Shown: positions 8,975 through 17,662, numbered from the stretch's first letter. The stretch is DNA of 64,000 nucleotides from Phytoactinopolyspora alkaliphila (GCF_010550695.1 NZ_JAAGOB010000002.1:552200-616199); one strand, 5' to 3'. Translations and numbers: made by a program. The notes: generated from the letters alone by a model not told the origin.

Positions 8975-10593
8975 GACAGCCGCTCCAGTTGCTCGCGGAC
9001 GACTTTTTCTAGTCGTGCCGACTCGTCGAATGCCGTCAGTAGTTCCTTCGTCAATCGCTGGATCTTCTCATCGACGGGCTCACCGTCGTCTTCGATTTCG
9101 GCGGCGCCGACGTACCGGCCGGGAGTGAGTGCGTAGTCGGCCGCCTTGATGTCGGCCAGGCCTACTGACTTGCAGAAGCCGGGCACGTCTTCGTAGATCA
9201 GCTTCTTCTGCGCCGCCGACCGCGTGCCGCGCCATGCGTGGTAGGTGTCGGCGATCTTGGCGATGTCCTCAGCGGATAGGGCGCGCTCTGCGCGATCGAT
9301 CATGTAGCCAAGCTCACGGGCGTCAATGAACAGCACCTCGCCGGACCGATCCAACGCCCCGTGCTTGCCTGCGCTCTTGTCCTTGGCGAAGAACCACAGA
9401 CACACCGGGATGCCTGTGCTGCGGAACAGCTGAGTCGGAAGCGCAACCATGCAGGAAACCAGGTCGGCCTCAACGATCTGGGCGCGGATGGCACCTTCGC
9501 CGTTGGAGTTCGATGACATCGAGCCGTTAGCCATCACGACACCGGCGCTGCCGCCGGGAGCGAGCTTGGAGAGGATGTGCTGGATCCAGGCGTAGTTGGC
9601 GTTGTTGGCTGGTGGGACCCCGTACTTCCAGCGCGGATCCTCCGTGTTGCGGGACCAGTGTTTGATATTAAATGGGGGGTTCGCCATCACGTAATCCATC
9701 TGGATGTCCGCGTGCTGATCACGAGCGAAGGTGTCGCCCCAGCGAGCCCCCAGTCCGGAGTTATCGATGCCGTGGATTGCGAGGTTCATCTTCGCCATCC
9801 GCCAGGTCTCCTCGATGCTCTCCTGGCCGTAAATAGCAACGTTCTTAGGGTCGCCATTATGTTCGTAGATGAACTTTTCGGTTTGCACGAACATGCCGCC
9901 GGACCCGCAACACGGGTCATACACCCGGCCCTGCGAGGGCTCAAGAACCTCAACGATCACCTTGACCACGCTGGGCGGGGTGAAGAACTCGCCGCCCCGC
10001 TTTCCCTCGGCGCGGGCGAAGTTGCCCAGGAAGTACTCATAGACCTCACCCATCAGATCGCGGGCGCGATGTTCGCCGTTCCGGCTGAAGCGAGCACTGT
10101 TGAACAAGTCGAGCAACTCGCCTAGGCGGCGCTGGTCGATGTTGTCCTTGTTGAACAGGCGTGGCAGCGTGCCCTGCAGACTCGGGTTGGTCTTCATGAC
10201 CTGATCCATCGCCTCGTCGACAAGCTGCCCGATGTTCTTCGCTGGCTCGGCACCGGTAGCAGTCTTGCCTTTGGCGTTCTCCGCTAGGTAGGACCAACGG
10301 GCCGTCGGTGGAACGACGAACACCCCGTACCCCTGATACTCCTCGGGGTCGTCGATCAGGTCGGCAACCTGCTCCTCGTCATAACCTTGGTCGGTGAGCT
10401 CCACGCGGATCGCCTCGCGGCGTTCGTCGTAGGCGTCGGAGACGTACTTGAGAAATACGAGGCCAAGGATGACGTCCTTGTACTGGTTCGCGGAAAGTGA
10501 GCCTCGGAGCCGGTCGGCTGCCTTCCATAGGGTGTCCTTCAGCTCCTTCATCGTCGACGGCGCCGACGGCTCTTGCTTCTTCCGAGGTGGCAT
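8971..10593 (-). CDS. hsdM: Type I restriction-modification N6-adenine methyltransferase subunit
   Basis: A 540-residue HsdM that methylates adenine using S-adenosylmethionine. The N-terminal helical HsdM_N region is followed by motif I YDPCCGSGGMFVQTEKF (~240-256) and the catalytic motif IV MANPPFNIKHW (~300-310), both intact. The start has a fair ribosome-binding site (AGGAAAGG). Only 15 bases separate it from the upstream helix-turn-helix gene, so the four genes are likely one transcript reading leftwards. Confidence 0.97.
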   Translation of the reverse strand: MPPRKKQEPSAPSTMKELKDTLWKAADRLRGSLSANQYKDVILGLVFLKYVSDAYDERREAIRVELTDQGYDEEQVADLIDDPEEYQGYGVFVVPPTARWSYLAENAKGKTATGAEPAKNIGQLVDEAMDQVMKTNPSLQGTLPRLFNKDNIDQRRLGELLDLFNSARFSRNGEHRARDLMGEVYEYFLGNFARAEGKRGGEFFTPPSVVKVIVEVLEPSQGRVYDPCCGSGGMFVQTEKFIYEHNGDPKNVAIYGQESIEETWRMAKMNLAIHGIDNSGLGARWGDTFARDQHADIQMDYVMANPPFNIKHWSRNTEDPRWKYGVPPANNANYAWIQHILSKLAPGGSAGVVMANGSMSSNSNGEGAIRAQIVEADLVSCMVALPTQLFRSTGIPVCLWFFAKDKSAGKHGALDRSGEVLFIDARELGYMIDRAERALSAEDIAKIADTYHAWRGTRSAAQKKLIYEDVPGFCKSVGLADIKAADYALTPGRYVGAAEIEDDGEPVDEKIQRLTKELLTAFDESARLEKVVREQLERLS

Positions 10594-10608
10594 GCTGAAC
10601 GACCTTTC

Positions 10609-12495
10609 CTAATCTTCTCTTGGGGTTGTCAAGGTCACCGCTCCAGCGGCGACGCCGTCGATCATGGCCCCAATCACCCGGTGTGCGGCGTCGAGGTTTG
10701 CGCGCAGCGTTGACTCGTACTCATACGCTGCGATCAGAGCTTGTTCGAGTTGCCCGGTCGCCGTGGCATCGAGAACCGGAACGCTCCAGGTCTGCCAATC
10801 AGTGGCGTCGTCAGGCAGCCGGTTGATGATCGCCGAGACTGTGTGGGGGCCAATGCCTGCCTTCTTGCCGATGCGGAGGATCTTCGAGGGCGATGCGACC
10901 AGCGAACCGCCGTGATTGTCGACGAGTGCACAGGGTCGCGGCCGCTCGGTGAAGATGACGTCTCCGGGTTCCGTGCGGGCCGCGCGTGGGTAGCTATGGG
11001 CCGCGTCGAACGGGTCAAGCTTGATTTTGTTGGCGCCGGCTGCGGAGAGCACCGCGACAGAGCCATTGTCGTGCGCGTGGCTTGGGTCGATCCGGCTGCC
11101 GCGCTTCACGTGGGCGAACCCGAGGTCCTTCAGCTCACCGACGGATCGTCTGCGCAGCAGCATCGTTCCCGGCGCTGCCTCCGCTAGTACATCGAAGGTA
11201 GGGATGGGTTCGCTCGTGACCAGGGTCTCGGTGTTGATCTTGTCCAGATAACGCTCGACGTCCGTCGTAGCCAACTGCACGGCGCGCACTCCCCGCGGGA
11301 CCACTGGAGTGCGGGAACTGAGAATCAGGGCGAGGTCGTGCCGGCGTAGGTACCTGAAGGCGCGTGCTCCTTGGGCCTCCAAGGCTCCCGTAAGGTCGGC
11401 CGCCAGGTCGCCCGCGTCATACTCGTCGCCGGTGAACGCGGCGAGATCGGCGATCAACGGCTGATCAATCGACTTTCCGCCGGCGCAAACCCACAGACCC
11501 AGCGCCTGCCGGTGCGCCTCACGCCACATACCTCGGGGAAGGCGAACCGCGACGACGAGGTTGCCCGACCGCAGAGTCTGTGCGCGATCCTTGTCCTGAT
11601 CACCGCGAAGCTCGTCACACAACAGACTTGCAGGCCCCAGCACAATCGCCAGTTCGTCCTTGTCGAGTTCGATCACAACGTTGTCTATCGCATCCAGCGC
11701 GTCGGCGGGCCGGCTACCCAAGACAGACAGCATGCGAATATTCGGACTCGGCTGGGAATCGGTTGTGTCTATCCCGCGAATGGACGCCCTGCGCCGCAGT
11801 GCCCGCTGCTCCGTGCCATCCCCCCTGACGACGAGGGGCGCGAAGTCGTCGGCAAGAGCCAGGGTCAAGGTCACCGCGTGGCCGGCATGGATGAGGGGAA
11901 CACCGTTGGGGTCGAGATGGAGCGCACATGCTTCTGTGAAGGTACGTATGAGTTCAAGGGCGCCGCTGGTGAGGTCGCGCGTGCCTAGCGCCCTGCCGGC
12001 GCGGCCCTGCTCCAAACGGGCAAGTGCCTCCCCTGGCCCAAATGCCGCTTCAAGAAGGTCGTCGATGAACCGCAGCGTGTCAGCCGTCGACTCCATGGTG
12101 ATGACCTCCCGGAGGATGAACTCATCGCGAGGGTCTGCGCCGCGCGCCAGAGTCTGCCGATCTTCCATGGAGGTCTCGGCCAGCTCTTCCCCGCTGGCCG
12201 CAGCCAGGCAGAGCAATGTGACAAGATCTTCGAACTGCACTCCGTCCGGTGGGCTCAGGGCCGGTGCGTCAAGCCCGGCCTCGGGGTTGTTACCGCGGCC
12301 AGACTTCTCTAGCCATCTGACGACCTCGTCGCGATCAAAGCGGTCTACACCGTCTACGACTTCGATCGGGTCAGGAAATGGCGCGTAGATGCCTCGGGCA
12401 CGGGGCCGCTTGCGCCACATAGAGACAGCTTGGCGGCTCACCTGGGCGAGATCGGCGACGTCCTGCATCGTCAGCGATGTTGCGACGCTTGGCAT
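10609..12495 (-). CDS. Helix-turn-helix protein with degenerate N6-methyltransferase core and S-like tail
   Basis: A 628-residue protein encoded just upstream of hsdM. The ATG at 12495 follows a strong site (GGAGGAGG). Residues ~5-30 are a helix-turn-helix (MQDVADLAQVSRQAVSMWRK). The centre follows the order of an N6 methyltransferase but lacks its active motifs. LHLDPNGVPLIHAGHAVTLT sits where HsdM has DPxCGSGG, and no NPPF/Y is present. The post-catalytic strand pattern remains: AIVLGPASLL then LVVAVRLPRGMWREAHRQAL then GLWV, which parallels HsdM from GVVMANGSM to CLWFF. The last ~200 residues resemble a target-recognition domain plus S-type spacer helix. I infer a DNA-binding regulator or accessory specificity factor derived from an RM fusion. 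It is not a working methylase. Confidence 0.7.
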   Translation of the reverse strand: MPSVATSLTMQDVADLAQVSRQAVSMWRKRPRARGIYAPFPDPIEVVDGVDRFDRDEVVRWLEKSGRGNNPEAGLDAPALSPPDGVQFEDLVTLLCLAAASGEELAETSMEDRQTLARGADPRDEFILREVITMESTADTLRFIDDLLEAAFGPGEALARLEQGRAGRALGTRDLTSGALELIRTFTEACALHLDPNGVPLIHAGHAVTLTLALADDFAPLVVRGDGTEQRALRRRASIRGIDTTDSQPSPNIRMLSVLGSRPADALDAIDNVVIELDKDELAIVLGPASLLCDELRGDQDKDRAQTLRSGNLVVAVRLPRGMWREAHRQALGLWVCAGGKSIDQPLIADLAAFTGDEYDAGDLAADLTGALEAQGARAFRYLRRHDLALILSSRTPVVPRGVRAVQLATTDVERYLDKINTETLVTSEPIPTFDVLAEAAPGTMLLRRRSVGELKDLGFAHVKRGSRIDPSHAHDNGSVAVLSAAGANKIKLDPFDAAHSYPRAARTEPGDVIFTERPRPCALVDNHGGSLVASPSKILRIGKKAGIGPHTVSAIINRLPDDATDWQTWSVPVLDATATGQLEQALIAAYEYESTLRANLDAAHRVIGAMIDGVAAGAVTLTTPRED

Positions 12496-12563
12496 GCTCA
12501 ACCTCCTCCCGGCTCGTGGACACACTATGGCGCATGCCGGGCTAGTTGCGTAGATACGACATC

Positions 12564-12579
12564 GTTAAGCCGCCTTAAC
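12564..12579. promoter_or_regulatory. 16-bp palindrome in the divergent promoter upstream of the hsd operon
   Basis: GTTAAGCCGCCTTAAC is a perfect inverted repeat (6-bp arms, 4-bp centre). It lies in the 172-bp space between the leftward helix-turn-helix/hsd operon and the rightward coiled-coil gene. It is the natural candidate operator for the helix-turn-helix protein encoded beside it. Confidence 0.4.
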
Positions 12580-12667
12580 AGTGATTCAAGTAGCCACCTC
12601 GGCAGGCCTTCGGTCATGGTCGAGTGCATCCGCCGCAGTAAGCGGCCACCAGAAAGGAGCAGCCGCC

Positions 12668-13486
12668 ATGGCCGAAACGAGAACCGATCAATCGGCACAC
12701 TTCGACTCCTCGATGTCCGGCGTCGTCGTGAAACACGTGGTCATCTCTGATACCGACGTCGTACGTGAGGCGCAGCGTTGGACGACCGGTAAGAGGGGGT
12801 CCATCGTCGATGACCCTTCGGTGTTGGTCAACGCGAACCTCGCCGAGTTCGTCACCGAGGCCGTCACGATTGGAGCGCACGCGTTGTCCGCCGTCGGGCA
12901 GACGCAGGAGGCCAAGTCACTCGAGCAGATGATCAAGGAGCTCGGTGATAGGACAGCACGTACGACCAACGAGGCCGTAGAGATCACCGAACGCGCGGCC
13001 AAGCAGGCGTCGGACGCCGTCAACAATGCAGCCGACACAGCCGGCAAGGCACTTCGTGACGCTGAGGGCCGTGCCCGCAAGGAGTTGACCAACGCCGTCG
13101 CATCGGTCAAGAGCGACTTGAGCACAGAGCTTCGCCAGGTGTTTGGCGGCGAGAACCCAGCACTAGTCGAGCGGCTGCAGCCGATTCTCGACCAATTCGG
13201 CACCAGGCTCGATGCCCGTGTAGGCACGAGCACAGGGGACCTGATCGCCAAGGTGGGTCGGCAGTTCGACCCTGCAGACCCGACATCTCCCATGGCCAAG
13301 CACCAGGCTGCTCTCGAGGCTCAGCGCCATGAGCTGGCTGAACATCTGGCGGCGAACCACAAGGAGCTGACGTCCAAGGTCGACGAGCTGACAACTGCCC
13401 TCAAGATCGGGAGGCGGAGAATGCCGTGGCAAGCGTCACCCCGATCAAGGGCGACACTTATGCCGACCAGGTTCATGCTCTCCTGA
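12668..13486 (+). CDS. Coiled-coil protein, N-terminal part of a probably frameshifted gene
   Basis: This frame encodes 272 residues, starting at an ATG preceded by AAAGGAG. Residues ~85-245 are rich in heptad-like Ala/Glu/Lys/Arg (ERAAKQASDAVNNAADTAGK and similar), indicating a long coiled coil or amphipathic helix. The frame stops meaningfully at ...DELTTALK. The remaining ~20 residues are arginine-rich and look out of frame. Continuity resumes in the -1 frame with QDREAENAVASVTPIKG. I therefore read 12668-14091 as one ~475-residue gene that has lost one base, or that uses a -1 shift. The family is not recognised with certainty. Confidence 0.7.
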   Translation: MAETRTDQSAHFDSSMSGVVVKHVVISDTDVVREAQRWTTGKRGSIVDDPSVLVNANLAEFVTEAVTIGAHALSAVGQTQEAKSLEQMIKELGDRTARTTNEAVEITERAAKQASDAVNNAADTAGKALRDAEGRARKELTNAVASVKSDLSTELRQVFGGENPALVERLQPILDQFGTRLDARVGTSTGDLIAKVGRQFDPADPTSPMAKHQAALEAQRHELAEHLAANHKELTSKVDELTTALKIGRRRMPWQASPRSRATLMPTRFMLS

Positions 13487-14091
13487 CTGGCATCGCCAAT
13501 GGCCTCGGGGACGAGTATGTCGACACGAGTGCGAACACCGGCAAGCTGTCTCGTAACCGGAAGGGCGACGGCGTGTTGTCGATCGATGGTGGCGCGGCGC
13601 GGGTCGTCTTCGAGATGACTGACTCCGCGCGCAGGGGATGGACACCATACCTCGATGAGGCTGAGCGCAATCGCGATGCAACCGCGGCTCTCGGGCTCGT
13701 TCGGACGATCGACCAGAATGAAGGGCATACGGTGCGCAACCTTGGTCCACGGCGAATCGTGATGGCGTTCGATCCCGAACGAGACGACCCGAGCCTTCTC
13801 CGCACTGTCGTCATGGTTCTCCGCACGGCGAGTCTCGCTGTCTCGTCACGCAGCGGTGCACATGAGATCGCCACCGCCGAAGAGAAGGTTGCGGCGGCGC
13901 TTACTGCCCTGACCGACATTGACGAGATCAAGAAGGTCTCGGAAGCCATCAGCAAGAACGCCAGCAAGATCGATAGCCGGTGTTCCCGGATCACCACGAC
14001 GGTCAATCGCCTGCTCAACGAGGCCCTCGACGCTCTCGGAGGCGTTGACCTGCGGGCGGCTGAGCTCCAGTCTCAAGAGGGCGCAGCCTGA
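13426..14091 (+). CDS. C-terminal part of the same frameshifted gene (or a coupled second gene)
   Basis: This 221-residue frame is open upstream of the nominal GTG at 13426. It carries an alpha/beta region (GDGVLSIDGGAARVVFEMTD, then GPRRIVMAFDPERDDPSLLR) that suggests a nuclease-like or ligand-binding fold, followed by helices and a C-terminal helix-turn-helix-like stretch. GGAG at about 13416 lies 6-7 bases before the GTG, so independent initiation is possible. However, the coiled coil of the upstream frame runs straight into this frame. The two overlap by 61 bases in different phases, consistent with a single-base deletion around 13400-13420. No slippery heptamer is evident. Confidence 0.65.
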   Translation: MASVTPIKGDTYADQVHALLTGIANGLGDEYVDTSANTGKLSRNRKGDGVLSIDGGAARVVFEMTDSARRGWTPYLDEAERNRDATAALGLVRTIDQNEGHTVRNLGPRRIVMAFDPERDDPSLLRTVVMVLRTASLAVSSRSGAHEIATAEEKVAAALTALTDIDEIKKVSEAISKNASKIDSRCSRITTTVNRLLNEALDALGGVDLRAAELQSQEGAA

Positions 14092-14156
14092 AGGACATAA
14101 AACGTGCTCGGGGGAGAACCTCGGGCACGCCGACTCCCACCCAAGACCACCCCTAG

Positions 14157-14172
14157 CCGAGCGGAGGCTCGG
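14157..14172. promoter_or_regulatory. Short perfect hairpin before the 14.2-kb ORF
   Basis: CCGAGC-GGAG-GCTCGG forms a 6-bp stem in the 112-bp gap after the coiled-coil gene. No T-tract follows, so it is more likely a regulatory or mRNA-leader structure than a terminator. Confidence 0.25.
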
Positions 14173-14203
14173 TATGGAATATTGACTGTGAGGGGGATCA
14201 CTT

Positions 14204-14719
14204 ATGTCTACATTTCCCGGTGACAAGTACCCGTTGCCGCCTGCCGAGATTGAGTTCCGAAGGCGACGTGCGACCGAAGAGGCTCAAGCCGCAAAGGAAG
14301 ACCGCAAGCGTGGAGGGCTTCAGTTGCCGGAGGCGTGGGCTCCGGCGAACAGAAAACGTAAGAGCGCGGGAACGAGCAAACCCGTACGGAACTACAATGC
14401 AAGCTCCAAGAAACAGGTATCGAAGCTCAATAAGGGCACGCTATCAAAGCCGAAGGAGGAAAGCGTCCCGTTCCCGTACATGGCTAATCCTCGGAGTCGT
14501 CGGGCTCGGGCACGGCAGCTGCGGGGCTACGTCCGCGTCACCTCAGGGGGGCTGCCCGAACTGGGAAAGCGCGCTGATCGCTGCCGGTCGCCGTCAGCGT
14601 GCGGCTCATGGCTGAGGCCAAACGTGGGACCTGAATTGCGAAGACTTGATTTGGTCCGTCTGACGGCAGTCGGCCGAGAACCGGGCGGGTCGCCTCATGC
14701 CCAAACTCTCAACGCGTAG
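14204..14719 (+). CDS. Hypothetical basic protein, possibly a truncated gene
   Basis: This open frame of 171 residues begins at an ATG after GAGGGGG. The first ~95 residues are plausible protein: a short proline motif (YPLPPAEIEFRRRRATEEA) and then a lysine/serine-rich disordered stretch. After about residue 95 the composition turns to the Arg/Gly/Pro mix typical of non-coding frames in high-GC DNA, so the original gene may have ended or been disrupted there. No domain is recognised. It lies between the frameshifted coiled-coil gene and the AAA/TOPRIM gene. Confidence 0.35.
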   Translation: MSTFPGDKYPLPPAEIEFRRRRATEEAQAAKEDRKRGGLQLPEAWAPANRKRKSAGTSKPVRNYNASSKKQVSKLNKGTLSKPKEESVPFPYMANPRSRRARARQLRGYVRVTSGGLPELGKRADRCRSPSACGSWLRPNVGPELRRLDLVRLTAVGREPGGSPHAQTLNA

Positions 14720-15073
14720 GGTTCTGAGTCTGAACGAGCCACGTCCAGCCGGGAGACCTACCTCGAACGCCAGAAGTATGAGGACGTGGGCGGCGCTCAG
14801 TCGGCCACGGACGCGGGGCTGCGCGTTTTCCCGGCATCAAGCGCCGCACCGCCAGTTACGATAGGCCTCCGCTCTAATGAGACACATACGATACCTCGCC
14901 GAAGCACAGGTGCGGCGCAGCACGCAAAAAGCGCGTGTACACGCTGGCATGGCAGGACATCCACGACCGGCCACGAGCCCTCGCATCGCCACGAACCACT
15001 GCCCAAAGCGCTTGCGGTGGCCTCACCGCAAGATCACTTTACAATGTCCACGACGAAGAATTGGGCGAAATAA
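14720..15073. other. Gene-free stretch upstream of the AAA-TOPRIM gene
   Basis: No convincing gene is present in these 354 bases. The stretch holds a perfect hairpin at 15011-15032 and a possible -10 element TACAAT at 15040-15045, which together look like the promoter/operator of the following gene. Confidence 0.5.
15011..15032 (+). promoter_or_regulatory. Perfect hairpin at the promoter of the AAA-TOPRIM gene
   Basis: CTTGCGGTG and CACCGCAAG form a 9-bp stem around a GCCT loop. A TACAAT hexamer follows at 15040-15045, 29 bases before the start codon at 15074. The symmetry makes it a candidate operator. With no T-tract it is unlikely to be a terminator. Confidence 0.4.
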
Positions 15074-17053
15074 ATGCGAATCACGCATTTCAAGATCACG
15101 AACTATCGCGGACTGCGCTTAGCTATCGCGTCGAACCTTCAGGAGCAACCACTATCACTAGTCACCGGAAAGAACGGAACTGGCAAGAGCTTAATCCTGG
15201 AGGCGCTCACTGCCGCATGGTCTGGCAACATAAACTTGCCGGACTTTGTCGGCCCCTATGGCCACTCGCTAAGCATCGAGATAGGAATCGAGTTCGATGA
15301 GCGCGAGTACGCAAGCGTCGATCGTTGGAGATCGGACCGAGACCTCCCTCCAGTTCATCGATCCAGCGAGCACATTCTTGAAGCCGTATCAACGAACCGA
15401 GACTCGACTGGTACATATCTCCAACGCGACGAAATGCTCGAGACTGTTCAGAATGAACTATTCTCACGGGGCCACCCGTTTGCGGCAATAGATCTTCTTT
15501 CAGCACGACGCCAGGTTTCGCTCACGACCAGCACGTCCGTTGACTTAGACCTCCTAGACCGTACCGCTTCAGCCGAGCAGCGAAGAATGATGTACGATCA
15601 GGAAATTCGCTGGAAATCCGCCATGCAGATGCCTGACATCGGTACGTACCTAATGTCGCTAGATTATAGGGATTACGTCGCTGCGCGCGATGGGCTGGAA
15701 ACCGGCGAAGAATACCAGCGGCTTCGCGAGATCTTCCATGTCGCCACCGGCAAGGAGATATCACTGCCCAAATACGATCCTGAGACTACCCAGAGTTCGA
15801 TACGCGTGACACTTCCGTCTGGCGAGACCCACGCCCTTGAAGACTTGTCCAACGGCGAACGTGAGATGCTGGGAATGCTGTACTACGTTTCTCAGCTTTC
15901 AGCTCAGGGTGGCGTTCTATTGCTAGACGAACCTGAAAAGCATCTTCACCCTTCGCTCCAATTAGCAGTTCTTCGAGCAATGATGACGGTGGCGAGTCGC
16001 GGACAGATCATCGTCGTCACACACTCGCCCAGCCTGATTTCCGCATCACCCTCGGAGAACGTGCTAATTGTACGGCCAGCGTGGGAGTCCGCTGAAAACC
16101 AAGCGCAGAGGGTTGCCGACATAGACGATGAATCCGAGGTACTCTCCGATCTTGGAATAACCCGCCGGGATCTCTTTCAGGCTAACTACCTCCTCGTAGT
16201 TGAAGGACCCGACGATGAAAAGCGACTCCGAATGCTATGCCCTGGCGAGATTGCAGGCGCAGAGGTTGTCGTTGCTGGCGGCCGCGATGCGGTGCTACGA
16301 ACGGCTGACACCTTGCGCAGCCTCGAAGTTGGGGTCCCCTGGATTTGCGTGATTGATCGCGACTTCTTGCCAGAGACTGCAGCAGGGGACATCTCGGAAG
16401 ACGGGCGCGTTTTTGTATGGGACGCCCGAATGCTGGAATGCGTCCTGATTTCACCCGCCCTCCTAGCAAGGGTATTAGAACCCGGCTTGAGCGCTGGCGA
16501 TTCACTCGAAAATACGGTTCGAGACGAAGTCGATAGACTGAAACCTCGCGCTTTGGAACAATTCATTGAGGCAAGAATGGGCGAGAGGAATCTCCCAGCA
16601 GAGCTAGTCAACGTACCGGATTCGAGCCTCGACCCAATTCAGCGCAGACTTGACCTTGAACGCCGCAAAATCGAGTTCAGACTTAGCGAGTATCATGACG
16701 TTCGCGCGGAGGTCATTACAGAGATTGAGAGTGCATGGGCAGGTGGATGGCGGCACTATGTTGACGGGAAGCGTGTGCTATCAGCACTTCAAAAGAAATA
16801 CCGGGTATTCCGTGACGCAGCGACGCTGACTGATGCACTGATGATTTGCGCGCGCGAAAACGAAGACCTGATGCCGCCAGATGTGAGTCGCCTTAAGGAT
16901 ACGCTCCGCAAGATCCAAGCTTCTCGGCCTAGCGTCAAGTTTCAGGCAAGCGAATCGGAGAGCCGGGACCGTTCCATTCGCGAAGCAGTAACTCACGGGG
17001 CACCAGAGCCGGCGCTGAACCTCACCGTCGACCACTCATTCATAAACCACTGA
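15074..17053 (+). CDS. AAA ATPase fused to a TOPRIM/DUF4435-like nuclease domain (OLD/PARIS-like defence protein)
   Basis: A 659-residue protein. The N-terminal ABC-type ATPase has Walker A GKNGTGKS (32-39), the signature LSNGEREMLGMLYY (~258), Walker B LLLDEPEKHLHP (~280) and the H-loop VVTHSPSLIS (~313). The C-terminal half reads LLVVEGPDDEKRL (~373), ICVIDRDFLPE (~424) and WRHYVDGKRVLSAL (~559), the acidic TOPRIM pattern seen in OLD nucleases and in DUF4435 proteins such as PARIS AriB. A single chain with both parts is what a fused AriA/AriB or a class 1 OLD would look like. No UvrD-like Gabija partner is adjacent. The gene is visibly more AT-rich than its neighbours, a sign of recent transfer. 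Antiviral function is inferred. Confidence 0.82.
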   Translation: MRITHFKITNYRGLRLAIASNLQEQPLSLVTGKNGTGKSLILEALTAAWSGNINLPDFVGPYGHSLSIEIGIEFDEREYASVDRWRSDRDLPPVHRSSEHILEAVSTNRDSTGTYLQRDEMLETVQNELFSRGHPFAAIDLLSARRQVSLTTSTSVDLDLLDRTASAEQRRMMYDQEIRWKSAMQMPDIGTYLMSLDYRDYVAARDGLETGEEYQRLREIFHVATGKEISLPKYDPETTQSSIRVTLPSGETHALEDLSNGEREMLGMLYYVSQLSAQGGVLLLDEPEKHLHPSLQLAVLRAMMTVASRGQIIVVTHSPSLISASPSENVLIVRPAWESAENQAQRVADIDDESEVLSDLGITRRDLFQANYLLVVEGPDDEKRLRMLCPGEIAGAEVVVAGGRDAVLRTADTLRSLEVGVPWICVIDRDFLPETAAGDISEDGRVFVWDARMLECVLISPALLARVLEPGLSAGDSLENTVRDEVDRLKPRALEQFIEARMGERNLPAELVNVPDSSLDPIQRRLDLERRKIEFRLSEYHDVRAEVITEIESAWAGGWRHYVDGKRVLSALQKKYRVFRDAATLTDALMICARENEDLMPPDVSRLKDTLRKIQASRPSVKFQASESESRDRSIREAVTHGAPEPALNLTVDHSFINH

Positions 17054-17450
17054 GAGCCTGCTCTCGGACGCACCATCATCAGATCACCGCGCTCGGAACA
17101 TCCGCCAAGGGCGCTGGCGTAACGAGGGGCAGGAAGAGCCATCCGATCCCGGCCATGGCGGCTCTGGCTGCCGAAAGCTCAGCGCTTCCTACAGAACCGA
17201 ATCCGATAGTGGCCAACATCTACGCTGGTCAAAGCCAGAGTGGCTTTCTTACGCGAGCAGCCGGGGGGTCTGTCGTGCCGAAGGATTCGGTACGCGACAG
17301 GTCTACAATCTGACCGAACCACCCTGGCATGTCCGGAGACTCTGTTCCTTGGGGACGACGGGGTCGTCGCAGGAAGGACGTCGATGTGGGCACGGCCGGG
17401 TTACGTGAGCGGGCGGTCTGAACCACCCCTGGCATCGACCGGCCCACGCG
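17054..17450. other. Gene-free stretch with two degenerate direct repeats
   Basis: No intact gene is visible. The stretch contains two copies, about 110 bases apart, of a motif ending in ACCACCCTGGCAT / ACCACCCCTGGCAT (ending near 17319 and 17429). This motif resembles the CCCCTGGCATG ends of the intergenic elements at 41.7 and 63.0 kb. Confidence 0.35.
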
Positions 17451-17612
17451 CCAGCGCTCGCCGAACCGCCACGCCCACCCGCTCGCTCGCTCGCTCGGGA
17501 CGATCACCGTCACCGGAGCCAGCGGATCACCGTCTTTCAGCGCACGGACCGTCATCACCAGCTCGTCGCACGCTGCCCGCCCATAACTCACTCCCCGCGC
17601 TACGGCTCCCAC
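17451..17612 (-). pseudogene. N-terminal remnant of an AddB/PD-(D/E)XK exonuclease-like gene
   Basis: About 54 codons read VSYGRAACDELVMTVRALKD then GDPLAPVTVIVPSERASGWA. This matches the N-terminal strand-helix-strand of actinobacterial AddB-like/PD-(D/E)XK helicase-nuclease proteins, where YGRPALxxL...GDPLAPVTVVVPSN is typical. After about residue 54 the similarity ends in Arg/Pro-rich sequence, and the open frame closes at 17229. The rest of what should be a ~1000-residue protein is missing, so this is a gene fragment left after deletion. Confidence 0.5.
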
Positions 17613-17662
17613 ACCTTCCCCTCATGCGACGACAGCTGGAACTCCGTCAGGAGACCGTGACT

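Noticed and set aside
13390..13430. Programmed -1 frameshift signal
   Set aside because: No X-XXY-YYZ slippery heptamer or strong downstream structure is evident, so mutation or sequencing error is the simpler reading.
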